From Nitrospirales bacterium (GTDB lineage: Bacteria; Nitrospirota; Nitrospiria; Nitrospirales; UBA2166): 8,940 nt of DNA. The notes beneath the pieces were generated by a model that made no database searches, was not told the origin of the DNA, and saw nothing but the letters and a program-made list of their open reading frames with translations. Position 1 is the stretch's first letter. Every line of letters begins with the position of its first letter. The stretch lies in assembly GCA_029261375.1 (NCBI GenBank), contig JAJDBL010000004.1, forward strand, positions 1 to 8,940, written 5' to 3'. Below, piece after piece: positions 1 to 6,444 of this stretch. The position numbers and the translations under genes were made by a program.

Positions 1-327
1 GGCCACGCCGGTAATCCCCACATGTTCATTCACGCTTCCAACCTTGAATGTCAGATTAATTGAAACGATGGGTGCCTGATGCCGTTCGACCATGAGGAGT
101 GTGAGGCCATTCTCAAGGTGGTGTTCGATCACACGATCCGCGAGCGTTCCAGACTGAGCAAAGGTGTTGGGGCTCCACAGTCCGATCGAACATATAAGAA
201 AAGTCACATAAAGCGCCACACGCAATCCCCCCATTCGCAAAGGGGGGCTGGGGGGATTTTCCCGTTCTCGGATACCGAGCTGTGGAATCACAGAATACAC
301 GTTATTCTCGGGAGTATTGCCGTACAT
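1..327 (-). CDS. M16-family zinc peptidase (insulinase/pitrilysin-like), N-terminal part only
   Basis: An open frame runs from ATG at 327 to the left edge without a stop (109 codons). After a hydrophobic segment ending in a plausible signal-peptidase site (ICSIGLWSPNTFAQS, about residues 45-59), the protein reads ENGLTLLMVERHQAPIVSIN and then FKVGSVNEHVGITGVA. This is the characteristic start of M16 peptidases, just before the zinc motif HxxEH, which must lie beyond the edge. The family comprises zinc endopeptidases; a signal peptide implies a periplasmic or exported form. The start is set by a strong Shine-Dalgarno AGAGGAGG four bases upstream. The gene begins 14 nt after the phosphatase stop on the same strand, so the two are probably co-transcribed. 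Oddly, the first ~31 codons before the signal peptide contain a G-run repeat (see 224-260). An alternative start is ATG at 234, directly before the hydrophobic segment, but it has no obvious ribosome site. The family call is firm; function is not. Confidence 0.85.
   Translation of the reverse strand, partial: MYGNTPENNVYSVIPQLGIRERENPPSPPLRMGGLRVALYVTFLICSIGLWSPNTFAQSGTLADRVIEHHLENGLTLLMVERHQAPIVSINLTFKVGSVNEHVGITGVA
224..260. repeat. G-run inverted repeat inside the M16 peptidase leader
   Basis: AATCCCCCC at 224-232 is the exact reverse complement of GGGGGGATT at 250-258, and another G6 run lies at 242-247. I recognise this CCCCCC/GGGGGG-with-AATT-edge layout as a dispersed intergenic repeat found in many bacterial genomes (recollection, not searched). 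Here it lies in frame within the peptidase gene and encodes a proline/glycine-rich stretch (ENPPSPPLRMGG) ahead of the signal peptide. Confidence 0.7.
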
Positions 328-341
328 TACGCCTCCTCTAA

Positions 342-986
342 TCAATGAAACAATTCTTTCAAGTCTTCAGCCTGTTCGCAGAAAAAGTCCGGCTTGGATT
401 CCTCTAGTCGTTTTCGGACGCCCATTCCGTACCCCACGGCACATGATTTGATGCCAGCCGCTTGGGCGGCCTGAATGTCGAGAACGCTGTCTCCGATCAT
501 CACCGCCTTTGACCGGTCGACCTTGAAACCCTCGACAGCCTTCAGTATCATGGCCGGGTGTGGTTTTAGCTCTTGTGTTCCCTCGCTTCCGATCACCATC
601 TCAAACTGATCAACAACCTGTAATCCCTTCAATATGGCCATGGTATAGTCGGTTTGCTTGTTGGTGACGATGGCCTTAGATTTGTGTGAAAAGTGTGTCA
701 GGACGTCATCAATTCCTGAATGAAATCGTGTCGTATCAAGGAGATGATCGAGATAATGTTGACGGAAAATCTTCAGGGCTTCTTCACAGTGTGACTGATT
801 CTCCTCGCCGACGGATTGTTTTAGCAACTGACGGACGCCTTCGCCTACAAACCCGTAAATCACGCGTTCAGCGAGTGGCTCGACTCCCATGTCGACGAGC
901 GTCAAGTTTACTGCGGTGGCGATATCCTTTTTTGAGTCAATAAGCGTGCCGTCAAGGTCAAAAATGATGAGGTCTACAGGAGTCAT
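342..986 (-). CDS. HAD-family phosphatase, phosphoglycolate phosphatase-like
   Basis: This 214-aa protein has the full set of HAD motifs. Motif I is FDLDGTLIDS (residues 9-18, nucleophile D10 and acid/base D12), motif II is the VTN turn near residue 108, motif III is the lysine in ELKPHP, and motif IV is MIGDSVLDIQAA (about 163-174). A helical cap follows motif I (about 20-85), as in the Gph/PpaX group, and the length is typical. Such enzymes hydrolyse phosphate monoesters such as 2-phosphoglycolate or pyrophosphate in the cytosol; the substrate cannot be told from sequence alone. The start ATG at 984-986 has only a weak purine-rich ribosome site (GCGAGA). It is the first gene of a minus-strand pair with the M16 peptidase, which starts 14 nt after its stop. 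It is divergent from mutS2, with a 240-bp repeat-containing spacer between them. Confidence 0.9.
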   Translation of the reverse strand: MTPVDLIIFDLDGTLIDSKKDIATAVNLTLVDMGVEPLAERVIYGFVGEGVRQLLKQSVGEENQSHCEEALKIFRQHYLDHLLDTTRFHSGIDDVLTHFSHKSKAIVTNKQTDYTMAILKGLQVVDQFEMVIGSEGTQELKPHPAMILKAVEGFKVDRSKAVMIGDSVLDIQAAQAAGIKSCAVGYGMGVRKRLEESKPDFFCEQAEDLKELFH

Positions 987-1030
987 GGTTCTCGCTTTTC
1001 TGGAGGTTGAGGGTCGAGATCAGTGGGACA

Positions 1031-1150
1031 CAGGATGTTCAAACAGGCTGTTCAGCAGGGCCGCAGCGAGCGAAGAGGCGAATCGTACTACTGTACGTTG
1101 AGCCTAGGAGCGAAGCGAGAACGCCGCTGACGGCTTGTTTCAACACCCTG
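1031..1150. repeat. 120-bp imperfect palindromic repeat upstream of mutS2
   Basis: CAGGATGTTCAAACAGGC at the left end is matched, with a few mismatches, by the reverse complement of GCTTGTTTCAACACCCTG at the right end. Inner arms (GCAGCGAGCGAAG against GAGCGAAGCGAG) and a central CGTAC-TACT-GTACG at about 1085-1098 continue the dyad. The whole element can fold as one long hairpin. It looks like a dispersed REP/MITE-like unit; I recall near-identical units in Nitrospira genomes, but no search was done. It has no coding capacity and fills most of the 987-1227 spacer between the two divergent genes. Confidence 0.75.
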
Positions 1151-1195
1151 CTAGTGTAAGTAATGAGCTCACACCTTGTAAAGGTAATGTCCGTC

Positions 1196-1222
1196 AGGCA
1201 AGACATGCCTTTTTTTGAGGCA
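1196..1222 (+). promoter_or_regulatory. Two alternative hairpins in the mutS2 leader
   Basis: TGCCT at 1206-1210 can pair with AGGCA at 1196-1200, giving a 5-bp stem followed by a T-run (1211-1216), like a weak intrinsic terminator. It can also pair with AGGCA at 1218-1222, which would bury the GAGG ribosome site (1217-1220). The two pairings exclude each other. A separate small hairpin ACCTT-GTA-AAGGT lies at 1173-1185. The pairing is seen directly in the sequence; a regulatory role is speculation. Confidence 0.3.
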
Positions 1223-1227
1223 CTTTC

Positions 1228-3672
1228 GTGGTTGTTCCAGTGAAAAAGACTGTTCTTCTCAACAAAGCCGAGGCCGTTCTGGAGTGGTCCTCCGTTCTGG
1301 AGGCACTCGCGAATCATGCGATCTCCGATATGGGTGCAGATCTGTGCCGGAGCCTTCAGCTCGCACATTCTGTAACTGACGCCGAGTCATTGCTTGAAGA
1401 AACGGCTGAAATGTTGATGGTATCGGACCGAAAAGAGGGCTTCTCGCTGATGCCGTTTTCAGATCTCCGGCCGGTATTGACGCGTGCGGAAAAAGGCGGG
1501 TCACTCGAGGCCGGGGAATTCCATAAAATCGGGATCGTGTGCGGTCAGATTCAGATCGTACGTGCGAAATTGTTGCCGCTGGGTGTCCTCGCTCCGTTGT
1601 TATCGCAGAAAGCCGAGACTCTTGGACATTATGCCGACCTCACACAATCTATTCATCGTTGCATTGATGAAGAAGGAGATGTTCGCCCGACGGCAACCCC
1701 CGCGTTGCACAAACTGACGGATACGCTTCGCGTCTCCAAAGAGCGGATTAGAAAGCGCATGGAGGCATTGCTCAATAAACCACGAGTCGCTGATTTATTG
1801 CAGGAGCACTATTTCGATCTTCGCGCGAATCGGTACGTATTGCCCGTCCGTGCAGAGTGTCGCTCACAAGTGCCAGGAATCGTACACGACGTTTCTGCCA
1901 GTGGGGCAACCGTGTTTATTGAGCCACGTGAGCTGGTTGAGCGGAACAACGAGATGAAGGTGGCGGAGCTCGAGGTTGAGCGAGAAATTCGCAAGATTCT
2001 CAATGATCTTGCACAGCAGCTGATTCCCTATGCCGGAACGCTTGCAACTGATCTCCATTGTCTGGCTGAACTTGATTGTCTTGCTGCGAAAGCTGCGTTG
2101 AGCCGTGTATTGGATGCAAAACCTGTCAGCCTCAATGCCCGCGGTCGTGTGTGGTTGAACAAGGCACGCCATCCCCTTCTTGTCCTCGCGAGACTACGCG
2201 CTGCCCGCGATCTCGATGAGCGATCCTCGGAGAGTGATGGAGAGGTCATTCCCAACGATCTCCACCTTGATGAGGATATTCGAGGATTAGTGATTTCTGG
2301 ACCGAACGCCGGAGGAAAGACAGTAACGCTGAAATTGTTGGGCTTGTTTGCGTTGATGGCGCGTTCAGGGTTGCATCTTCCGTGTGCCGAACATTCTGAA
2401 ATGGGCTTCTTTCCTGAGGTCTATGCTGATATTGGTGATGCGCAAGACCTCAGTCGAGACCTCTCGAGCTTTTCAGCTCATATCACGCAGATGATTGGGT
2501 TGTTGGATCACGCGGTTCCTGGAGCGCTGGTCCTCCTAGACGAACCCGCCACGTCCACGGATCCCACCGAAGGCGCGGCGCTTGCCGAAGCCATGCTCCT
2601 GCGTTTAACCGAACAAGAGATGAAGGTTGTTGTCACAACCCACTATCCGCGGTTGAAGGTTCTTGCTCAAGCAAGGCCAGGATTTCTAAACGCTAGCGCT
2701 GAGTTTGATGTGCCGACGTTGTCTCCGACCTATCGCGTGCGCTTTGGGATGCCGGGCGGCAGTTCTGCGATTGATATAGCTGGGCGCCTTGGTATGGATG
2801 AAGCCCTGCTCGAGGACGCACAGCAGCGTGTCGAGCAGGATGAAACGGTCAAAAGCGAGCAAGCGATGACGCGGATTGTCGATGAGCTCCAGCAACGGCA
2901 GCGACGCTTGGATGTTGAGTTAGCTGGTGCCAAGGTCGCACGAGAAGAACACGAGACGCTCGTGCAAATCCAGCGTGAAAAGACAGCACAGATAGAAGAG
3001 GTCGAACGCGATCTTAAGAAAAACGCACGCCGGAAAATGGCGGAAGAGCTGGCGTTAGCGAAACGTAAAATTCATGAGGTGGTCGAGCAGACCAAAAAGG
3101 AGAGGGCAGCCATCTCGGCAAAGGCCGCGAAAGAACGACTTGCCGACATCGAGCGCCACACATCTGCCCAACTTTCGGACTCGAGCGCTCATGTTCCGTT
3201 GCACGAGATGCGCGTTGGCGATCAGGTAGAAATTCCATCGTTGGGGGTGGTCGGAACATTGTGTGAGGCTCCTGAATCGAAGCGCCGTGTGCAGCTCAGA
3301 ATTGGTGAGCGAGAAATGTCTGTTGATGTGCAGAGTCTGGGTGGCGTGGCTCAGAAAGCGTCGCGGGAAAACACAAGCGTGTCGGAGGGAGTATCCTCGC
3401 CTCCGCGGCCACGTGTATCCGCAGATCCAGCTCAGGAAGTTCTCGATGTACGAGGAAAATACGCGGATGACGCATTGTACGAGATAGAGACCTTTCTGGA
3501 TCAAATCTCGCTGTCGAGTGCGTCACTTGTTCGAGTGATCCACGGGCATGGAACGGGGAAACTCAAACAGGTCTTGCGGGCATATCTGAAAGCGTCCCCC
3601 TACGTCACCGGGTTTCGTCCTGGGGATAGATATGAAGGCGGAGATGGCGTTACGATTGTCGATTTGAAATAG
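1228..3672 (+). CDS. mutS2: Endonuclease MutS2 (MutS-family ATPase with Smr domain)
   Basis: This 814-aa protein has the MutS2 layout. It has an N-terminal helical lever/clamp region (1-340) and a MutS ATPase with Walker A GPNAGGKT (about 358-365) and Walker B ALVLLDEP (about 430-437). A long charged coiled coil follows (about 525-640), then a C-terminal Smr nuclease domain with LDVRG (about 736-740) and HGHGTGKLK (about 771-779). MutS2 proteins bind branched DNA or stalled, collided ribosomes and restrain homologous recombination; they lack the mismatch-reading domain of MutS. Length is normal. The chosen start is GTG at 1228, seven bases after GAGG; no better ATG lies nearby. The loop after Walker B reads EPATSTDP, where the MutS2 proteins I remember have ELGAGTDP. 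The gene is convergent with the integron, whose outer boundary lies 18 bp beyond its stop. Confidence 0.95.
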   Translation: MVVPVKKTVLLNKAEAVLEWSSVLEALANHAISDMGADLCRSLQLAHSVTDAESLLEETAEMLMVSDRKEGFSLMPFSDLRPVLTRAEKGGSLEAGEFHKIGIVCGQIQIVRAKLLPLGVLAPLLSQKAETLGHYADLTQSIHRCIDEEGDVRPTATPALHKLTDTLRVSKERIRKRMEALLNKPRVADLLQEHYFDLRANRYVLPVRAECRSQVPGIVHDVSASGATVFIEPRELVERNNEMKVAELEVEREIRKILNDLAQQLIPYAGTLATDLHCLAELDCLAAKAALSRVLDAKPVSLNARGRVWLNKARHPLLVLARLRAARDLDERSSESDGEVIPNDLHLDEDIRGLVISGPNAGGKTVTLKLLGLFALMARSGLHLPCAEHSEMGFFPEVYADIGDAQDLSRDLSSFSAHITQMIGLLDHAVPGALVLLDEPATSTDPTEGAALAEAMLLRLTEQEMKVVVTTHYPRLKVLAQARPGFLNASAEFDVPTLSPTYRVRFGMPGGSSAIDIAGRLGMDEALLEDAQQRVEQDETVKSEQAMTRIVDELQQRQRRLDVELAGAKVAREEHETLVQIQREKTAQIEEVERDLKKNARRKMAEELALAKRKIHEVVEQTKKERAAISAKAAKERLADIERHTSAQLSDSSAHVPLHEMRVGDQVEIPSLGVVGTLCEAPESKRRVQLRIGEREMSVDVQSLGGVAQKASRENTSVSEGVSSPPRPRVSADPAQEVLDVRGKYADDALYEIETFLDQISLSSASLVRVIHGHGTGKLKQVLRAYLKASPYVTGFRPGDRYEGGDGVTIVDLK

Positions 3673-3689
3673 TAGGAGAAAATCATTGT

Positions 3690-3771
3690 GCTCAACGTGT
3701 TGTTGGGTCGGCATCAGCGGCTGAGGCTGAGCGCCAGCTCGCCGTAGTTCGGCTACATGCGTTTGTTAGGC
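3690..3771 (-). other. attC site 1 (outermost, chromosome boundary)
   Basis: The R'' box GCCTAAC followed by AAACGCATG (minus strand, from 3771) and the R' box GTTGAGC (3696-3690) delimit 82 bp. The inner arms pair only partly (GCAT and AGC near each end; GAGC/GCTC in the middle), so it is more divergent than the other sites. R' lies 18 bp after the mutS2 stop and marks the end of the array. Confidence 0.75.
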
Positions 3772-3798
3772 GGTGGATATAAACACTAAGCTGAGCAC

Positions 3799-4182
3799 CT
3801 ATTGTATTCCCTCTGGCCAATTGTTAGTCCTTCCATAGGTCTTGGGTGGACCAATGCGCTCGTAGAGCACTCCATCCATTTGCATCTTCCACTTTCCGTT
3901 CTCATTTTTAGGGGGCTGTTCAACGACAAAGCTCACGAACATATCCGATTGAATTGTGTTTCCATCAAATAGGAAATTACTTTCGGTTCGGTTGTGCATT
4001 CCAAAGCTGAGTTTCTCCTTGTATTCGAGTCGACCATTCGAAAAGATACTTATATATCGATCCGAAGCCACCCACAACCCCACATATTCCAGCTTGTCTG
4101 GTGGCACAGCTGTGGGATCCGCACAACTTAGTAGCAATGCACCCAATACCATTACAAATACAGATCGGCTTACTTGTTTCAT
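3799..4182 (-). CDS. Small predicted lipoprotein, integron cassette gene
   Basis: This 127-aa protein begins MKQVSRSVFVMVLGALLLSC and has a classic lipoprotein signal peptide with lipobox LLSC (cysteine at residue 20). It is therefore predicted to be lipid-anchored on the envelope. The mature part (YVGLWVASDRYISIFSNGRL and onward) alternates polar and aromatic residues, suggesting a small beta-rich domain; I recognise no family. The start was moved inward from an upstream in-frame ATG at 4251, because that extension would read through the neighbouring attC. ATG at 4182 lies just after the cassette crossover box GTTAGGC (4198-4192), as expected for a cassette gene. It is the last cassette of the array and convergent with mutS2. 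Role unknown. Confidence 0.85.
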   Translation of the reverse strand: MKQVSRSVFVMVLGALLLSCADPTAVPPDKLEYVGLWVASDRYISIFSNGRLEYKEKLSFGMHNRTESNFLFDGNTIQSDMFVSFVVEQPPKNENGKWKMQMDGVLYERIGPPKTYGRTNNWPEGIQ

Positions 4183-4191
4183 ACTGTATCC

Positions 4192-4326
4192 GCCTAACGG
4201 ATTGGCGTTAACTGACGTGGAATAGCGCCGCCGGACGCGGTCGAGCCTCAAAAGGTTGATGCCAGAACGGTACAGCGGTCATTTGAACCGCGCTATTCCG
4301 CGTCCGAATTCAACGCCTTGTTATAC
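4192..4326 (-). other. attC site 2 (long, 135 bp)
   Basis: On the minus strand GTATAAC-AAGGCGTT starts at 4326 and the crossover box GTTAGGC ends at 4192. The arms GACGCGGAATAGCGC and GCGCTATTCCACGTC pair over 15 positions with one mismatch, and the outer GGCGTT and AACGCC also pair. The long loop makes this the largest site in the array. Confidence 0.92.
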
Positions 4327-4394
4327 AGCGACTGGCTGGTGGCTCCGCGCCGACCACCAGTGCTTTGGACGCGACCGCACCGGGCGACCCCGCC

Positions 4395-4748
4395 TCATGA
4401 CTCGGGTGAGAGCCTGCCGATAATGGCGTAGTGCACATCGTCTTGACTGAAGGGTTCGCCCGGCGTCAGCGAGCTACCGGGGCGAACCCTCGCGACACCA
4501 ACGGTCCCGCCATTTGACTGGATGCTCTGAAGTGAGTCGCCTTCGTAGCGAGGGGCCGCGATGAGTTGCTCAATTCGCTCGCCTTTGAATTCGAAGGGCG
4601 TCGCAACGCGAAGGAGCAGGTAGTTGCCCTGCCAATTCTCGAGGTTGGGCCCAGCAACGATGCCTAGAGAGTCGACAATGACACGATTCTGACCATCCGG
4701 CCCTTCGAAGTCCCAGGGCTCGCCGACAAATAGTTCGTATCGCTGCAT
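4395..4748 (-). CDS. Hypothetical protein, integron cassette gene (117 aa)
   Basis: The protein starts MQRYELFVGEPWDFEGPDG and is acidic, with no signal peptide, membrane segment or motif I can name. Alternating hydrophobics (NYLLLRVATPFEF, HYAIIGRL) suggest a compact, mainly beta fold, probably cytosolic. The start at ATG 4748 lies 13 bases after the cassette crossover box GTTATAC (4768-4762). A longer in-frame ORF reaching 4856 was not used because its first 36 codons cross the attC site. Downstream, between the stop and the next attC, is a 7-bp hairpin CTGGTGG/CCACCAG (4336-4342 with 4354-4360) without a T-run. Codon use is GC-rich, unlike the AT-rich cassette to its right. Confidence 0.75.
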   Translation of the reverse strand: MQRYELFVGEPWDFEGPDGQNRVIVDSLGIVAGPNLENWQGNYLLLRVATPFEFKGERIEQLIAAPRYEGDSLQSIQSNGGTVGVARVRPGSSLTPGEPFSQDDVHYAIIGRLSPES

Positions 4749-4761
4749 GGCTGCGTTCGCC

Positions 4762-4834
4762 GTATAACGCCTCGCATCAGCGGCAAAGTGCGCACGTAGC
4801 GGGCACTTTGTCCGCCTGCATGCGTTTGTTATGC
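4762..4834 (-). other. attC site 3 (73 bp)
   Basis: On the minus strand GCATAAC-AAACGCATGC starts at 4834 and GCGAGGC-GTTATAC ends at 4762. The arm GCGG-A-CAAAGTGC pairs with GCACTTTG-CCGC, leaving one unpaired A in the 5' arm. This is the canonical extrahelical base that gives attC its orientation, and it agrees with the minus-strand genes. Confidence 0.95.
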
Positions 4835-4895
4835 GCAAGATGGTGAGTAATTTCAACCACTACCGTATGAGTAACTCAGCACCATTTATTTGGTA

Positions 4896-5159
4896 TTACC
4901 CCGGGGGGGATGGCTTTGCAAATGTTGAAATATACAAATTTTCCACCTTATCTCTAGCCCATTCGGTTTTACGCAAAAACTTCAGTGATGATTGTACTGA
5001 CGGATCACTCTTGAAACAATTTATGTTGATTCTCTGAGCCACTCCATCCCAACCGTAATGCTTGACTAACCTCGTGACAACGTTCGCGAGCGTGAGGCCA
5101 TGCAAGGGATTATTCACTTGTTCACTAGTCATACCTTTCGACGCACCTTTGACGGCCAT
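4896..5159 (-). CDS. VF530/DUF2132-family protein (putative DNA-binding), integron cassette gene
   Basis: The 87-aa protein carries the VF530 family signature nearly end to end: NPLHGLTL (17-24), HYGW (34-37), [12 protein letters not shown] (43-55) and [13 protein letters not shown] (57-69). This small helical family is annotated as DNA-binding on structural grounds; its cellular role is not established. The start chosen is ATG at 5159, one base after the stop of the upstream RRM gene, so translation is probably coupled. An in-frame ATG at 5210 overlapping the RRM gene is less likely, because the family begins close to the NPLHG motif. The first 16 residues ([15 protein letters not shown]) form a short basic, flexible tail. 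It shares a single cassette with the RRM gene. Confidence 0.88.
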   Translation of the reverse strand: MAVKGASKGMTSEQVNNPLHGLTLANVVTRLVKHYGWDGVAQRININCFKSDPSVQSSLKFLRKTEWARDKVENLYISTFAKPSPPG

Positions 5160-5160
5160 A

Positions 5161-5409
5161 TTAATCCGTTTTCTTTTCAGCTCTTTTGACACGAATTTTG
5201 TTACTGGCAACAGTCATATCATTCACGTTTTTCATTGCGACCTTGGCTTCTCCTGGTTTCGGCATTTCCACAAAAGCAAAACCCTTGGATCCGCCGGTGG
5301 TCTTATCTAACACTAGATCACAAGATTGTACGGCCCCATATTTCTGAAAAAGAGCTTTTACCTCTTCTTCGGTAGTGCTGCGAGCAAGATTGCGAATTAT
5401 CAATTTCAT
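5161..5409 (-). CDS. RRM-domain RNA-binding protein, integron cassette gene
   Basis: This 82-aa protein is a single RNA recognition motif. RNP2 is LIIRNL (3-8) and RNP1 is KGFAFVEM (42-49), with the conserved helix [13 protein letters not shown] (13-25) between them and a lysine-rich tail (VKRAEKKTD). It matches the small bacterial RRM proteins that bind single-stranded RNA and are often cold-inducible. The usual glycine-rich C-terminal tail is absent. The start ATG at 5409 lies about 58 nt inside the cassette edge (GTTATAT at 5474-5468), leaving room for its own leader. The VF530 gene follows after one base, making this a two-gene cassette, which is less common than single-gene ones. AT-rich compared with mutS2. 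Confidence 0.92.
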   Translation of the reverse strand: MKLIIRNLARSTTEEEVKALFQKYGAVQSCDLVLDKTTGGSKGFAFVEMPKPGEAKVAMKNVNDMTVASNKIRVKRAEKKTD

Positions 5410-5467
5410 CAGTTAATAAGCCATTAGGTATCAAGTGAGTGCGTAGAAATCCATTTTATTGTTTTGC

Positions 5468-5527
5468 ATATAACGCTGCTAATCAGCCGCGCTGCTTTTT
5501 GCGTCGGCTGAATTAACCTTGTTATAT
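5468..5527 (-). other. attC site 4 (60 bp)
   Basis: On the minus strand ATATAAC-AAGG starts at 5527 and GCAGC-GTTATAT ends at 5468. The inner arms TCAGCCG-A-CGC and GCG-CGGCTGA pair perfectly except for the single extra A on the 5' arm, with a short A-rich loop. This is the textbook short attC form. Confidence 0.95.
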
Positions 5528-5532
5528 TCTTG

Positions 5533-5787
5533 TTATTCAAATTTCTGATGACTTTGGATTAATGTGCAAGAGGGATTATCTTCTCTTTCATTAATATTTG
5601 TTAATTGATATGCAGCTTTTACTTCTTTCCCAATGATTTGATTTACCGAATCAAGGGTGTTTTCGTCAACCGCTCTTAGGTATTCAAGCATTAGAGAGCG
5701 ATTGTTCTGGATGGTCAAGAAAACCTCGTTGGTAATCTTCTTGTTCAGTATCCGAATTGCCTCTTGGGCTATTTCTCTTGCCTTCAT
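5533..5787 (-). CDS. Hypothetical small helical protein, integron cassette gene (84 aa)
   Basis: The protein begins MKAREIAQEAIRILNKKITN and is predicted to be almost wholly helical for its first ~60 residues (LMLEYLRAVDENTLDSVNQI, then GKEVKAAYQL). A C-terminal tail follows (NPSCTLIQSHQKFE); its LIQSHQxFE ending I recall from other cassette-encoded hypothetical proteins. No enzyme or binding motif is visible. A good ribosome site, GGGAGAA, precedes ATG 5787, and the crossover box GTTACAT lies about 18 bases further upstream. The stop codon lies only 5 bases before the attC, normal for cassettes. Likely cytosolic; function unknown. Confidence 0.8.
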   Translation of the reverse strand: MKAREIAQEAIRILNKKITNEVFLTIQNNRSLMLEYLRAVDENTLDSVNQIIGKEVKAAYQLTNINEREDNPSCTLIQSHQKFE

Positions 5788-5804
5788 TTCATTTCTCCCT
5801 TTAG

Positions 5805-5860
5805 ATGTAACGTCAAAAGTGAGGCACGGCGTTAGCCGTTGCCTCCACTGCCTTGTCTGC
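5805..5860 (-). other. attC site 5 (56 bp, degenerate R'' box)
   Basis: The inner stem is strong: AGTG-G-AGGCA-A-CGGC (5' arm, minus strand) pairs with GCCG-TGCCT-CACT, leaving G and A extrahelical on the 5' arm, the correct polarity. The crossover box GTTACAT (5811-5805) is intact, but the R'' box reads GGCAGAC-AAGGC (from 5860) instead of an AAC ending. Confidence 0.85.
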
Positions 5861-6438
5861 CTTTCAATTTTTGGTAAATCGGTCGGAGTTCCTCTTGGTA
5901 ATCGAGGAAAGAGAATCCAAAAGCGGGGTCTGGATCGAAGAGTATGTTCTGGCTCTCAAGAAATTTTGTGCGCTCCGTAGCCTCTGCGTCCGTCCGCGAT
6001 TCCTAACTGAAAGTATCCCTCTGCAATCAGCTCAAGATACTTCGCTCCACGCTCTGGGTGCCCCCACAAGTAAGCGTAGCGTGCAGCAGCAAGCATGAAC
6101 TGCGATGACGCCGCAGGGAACGCGCAGCCATCAAAGCATTAGAACATCTCGTTGATCTCACCACGCGCTTGATACTCTTGGCCAAGTGAAAATCGAAGTT
6201 CAGCAGAATCTGGACACTCACTCTGACCTTCTTTAAATGGCTTGAATGCCGTTTCGCGATCGCCTCTCTGAAAAGCTGTGATACCTCGCAAATGGTAAAA
6301 GCTCGCCTTCTCCTTGGTTCCTAGCTTGGCGGGATTGTATCGCTTGAGCTCTTGCTCCAGCCGGTCGATCCGCCCTTCTTGCTGAAGACGATTTGCGAGT
6401 TCATCGGGCGACTCTTTCGGTTGACGGCTAAAGAACAT
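5832..6438 (-). pseudogene. Broken TPR-like protein gene, integron cassette
   Basis: ATG at 6438 opens a 99-codon frame (MFFSRQPKESPDELANRLQQ; then GITAFQRGDRETAFKPFKEG, a tetratricopeptide-like helix pair; then ELRFSLGQEYQARGEINEMF). It is cut by TAA at 6141-6139. The same frame continues beyond the stop with equally protein-like sequence (FDGCAFPAASSQFMLAAARY, then GHPERGAKYLELIAEGYFQL) to TGA at 5958-5956. A second frame then takes over from about 5990 (ESQNILFDPDPAFGFSFLDY, then YQKLKG) and ends at TAA 5834-5832 inside the attC, a usual place for a cassette stop. So one nonsense change plus one frameshift or small deletion (5985-6010) has inactivated a gene of about 200 codons. The first 99 codons could still make a short product. 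The start lies 6 bases after a candidate crossover box GTTCGCC. Confidence 0.75.
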
Positions 6439-6444
6439 TTCTTG

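Noticed and set aside
79..348. 89-codon plus-strand ORF at the left edge
   Set aside because: It is antisense to the M16 peptidase, whose conserved N-terminal sequence is on the minus strand, and it runs through the repeat.
1039..1368. 109-codon minus-strand ORF over the palindrome and the mutS2 start
   Set aside because: It overlaps the repeat and the mutS2 coding start on the other strand; no family resemblance.
4183..4251. Upstream start for the lipoprotein gene (ATG 4251)
   Set aside because: The extension would translate the attC stem and would bury the lipoprotein signal peptide at residue 24.
4336..4360. Hairpin CTGGTGG/CCACCAG as a terminator or an extra attC
   Set aside because: There is no T-run on either strand and no flanking GTT/AAC boxes in the right places.
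6136..6144. TAA in the TPR-like gene as programmed readthrough
   Set aside because: TAA is not used for selenocysteine or pyrrolysine, and a second lesion lies downstream, so simple decay is the better explanation.
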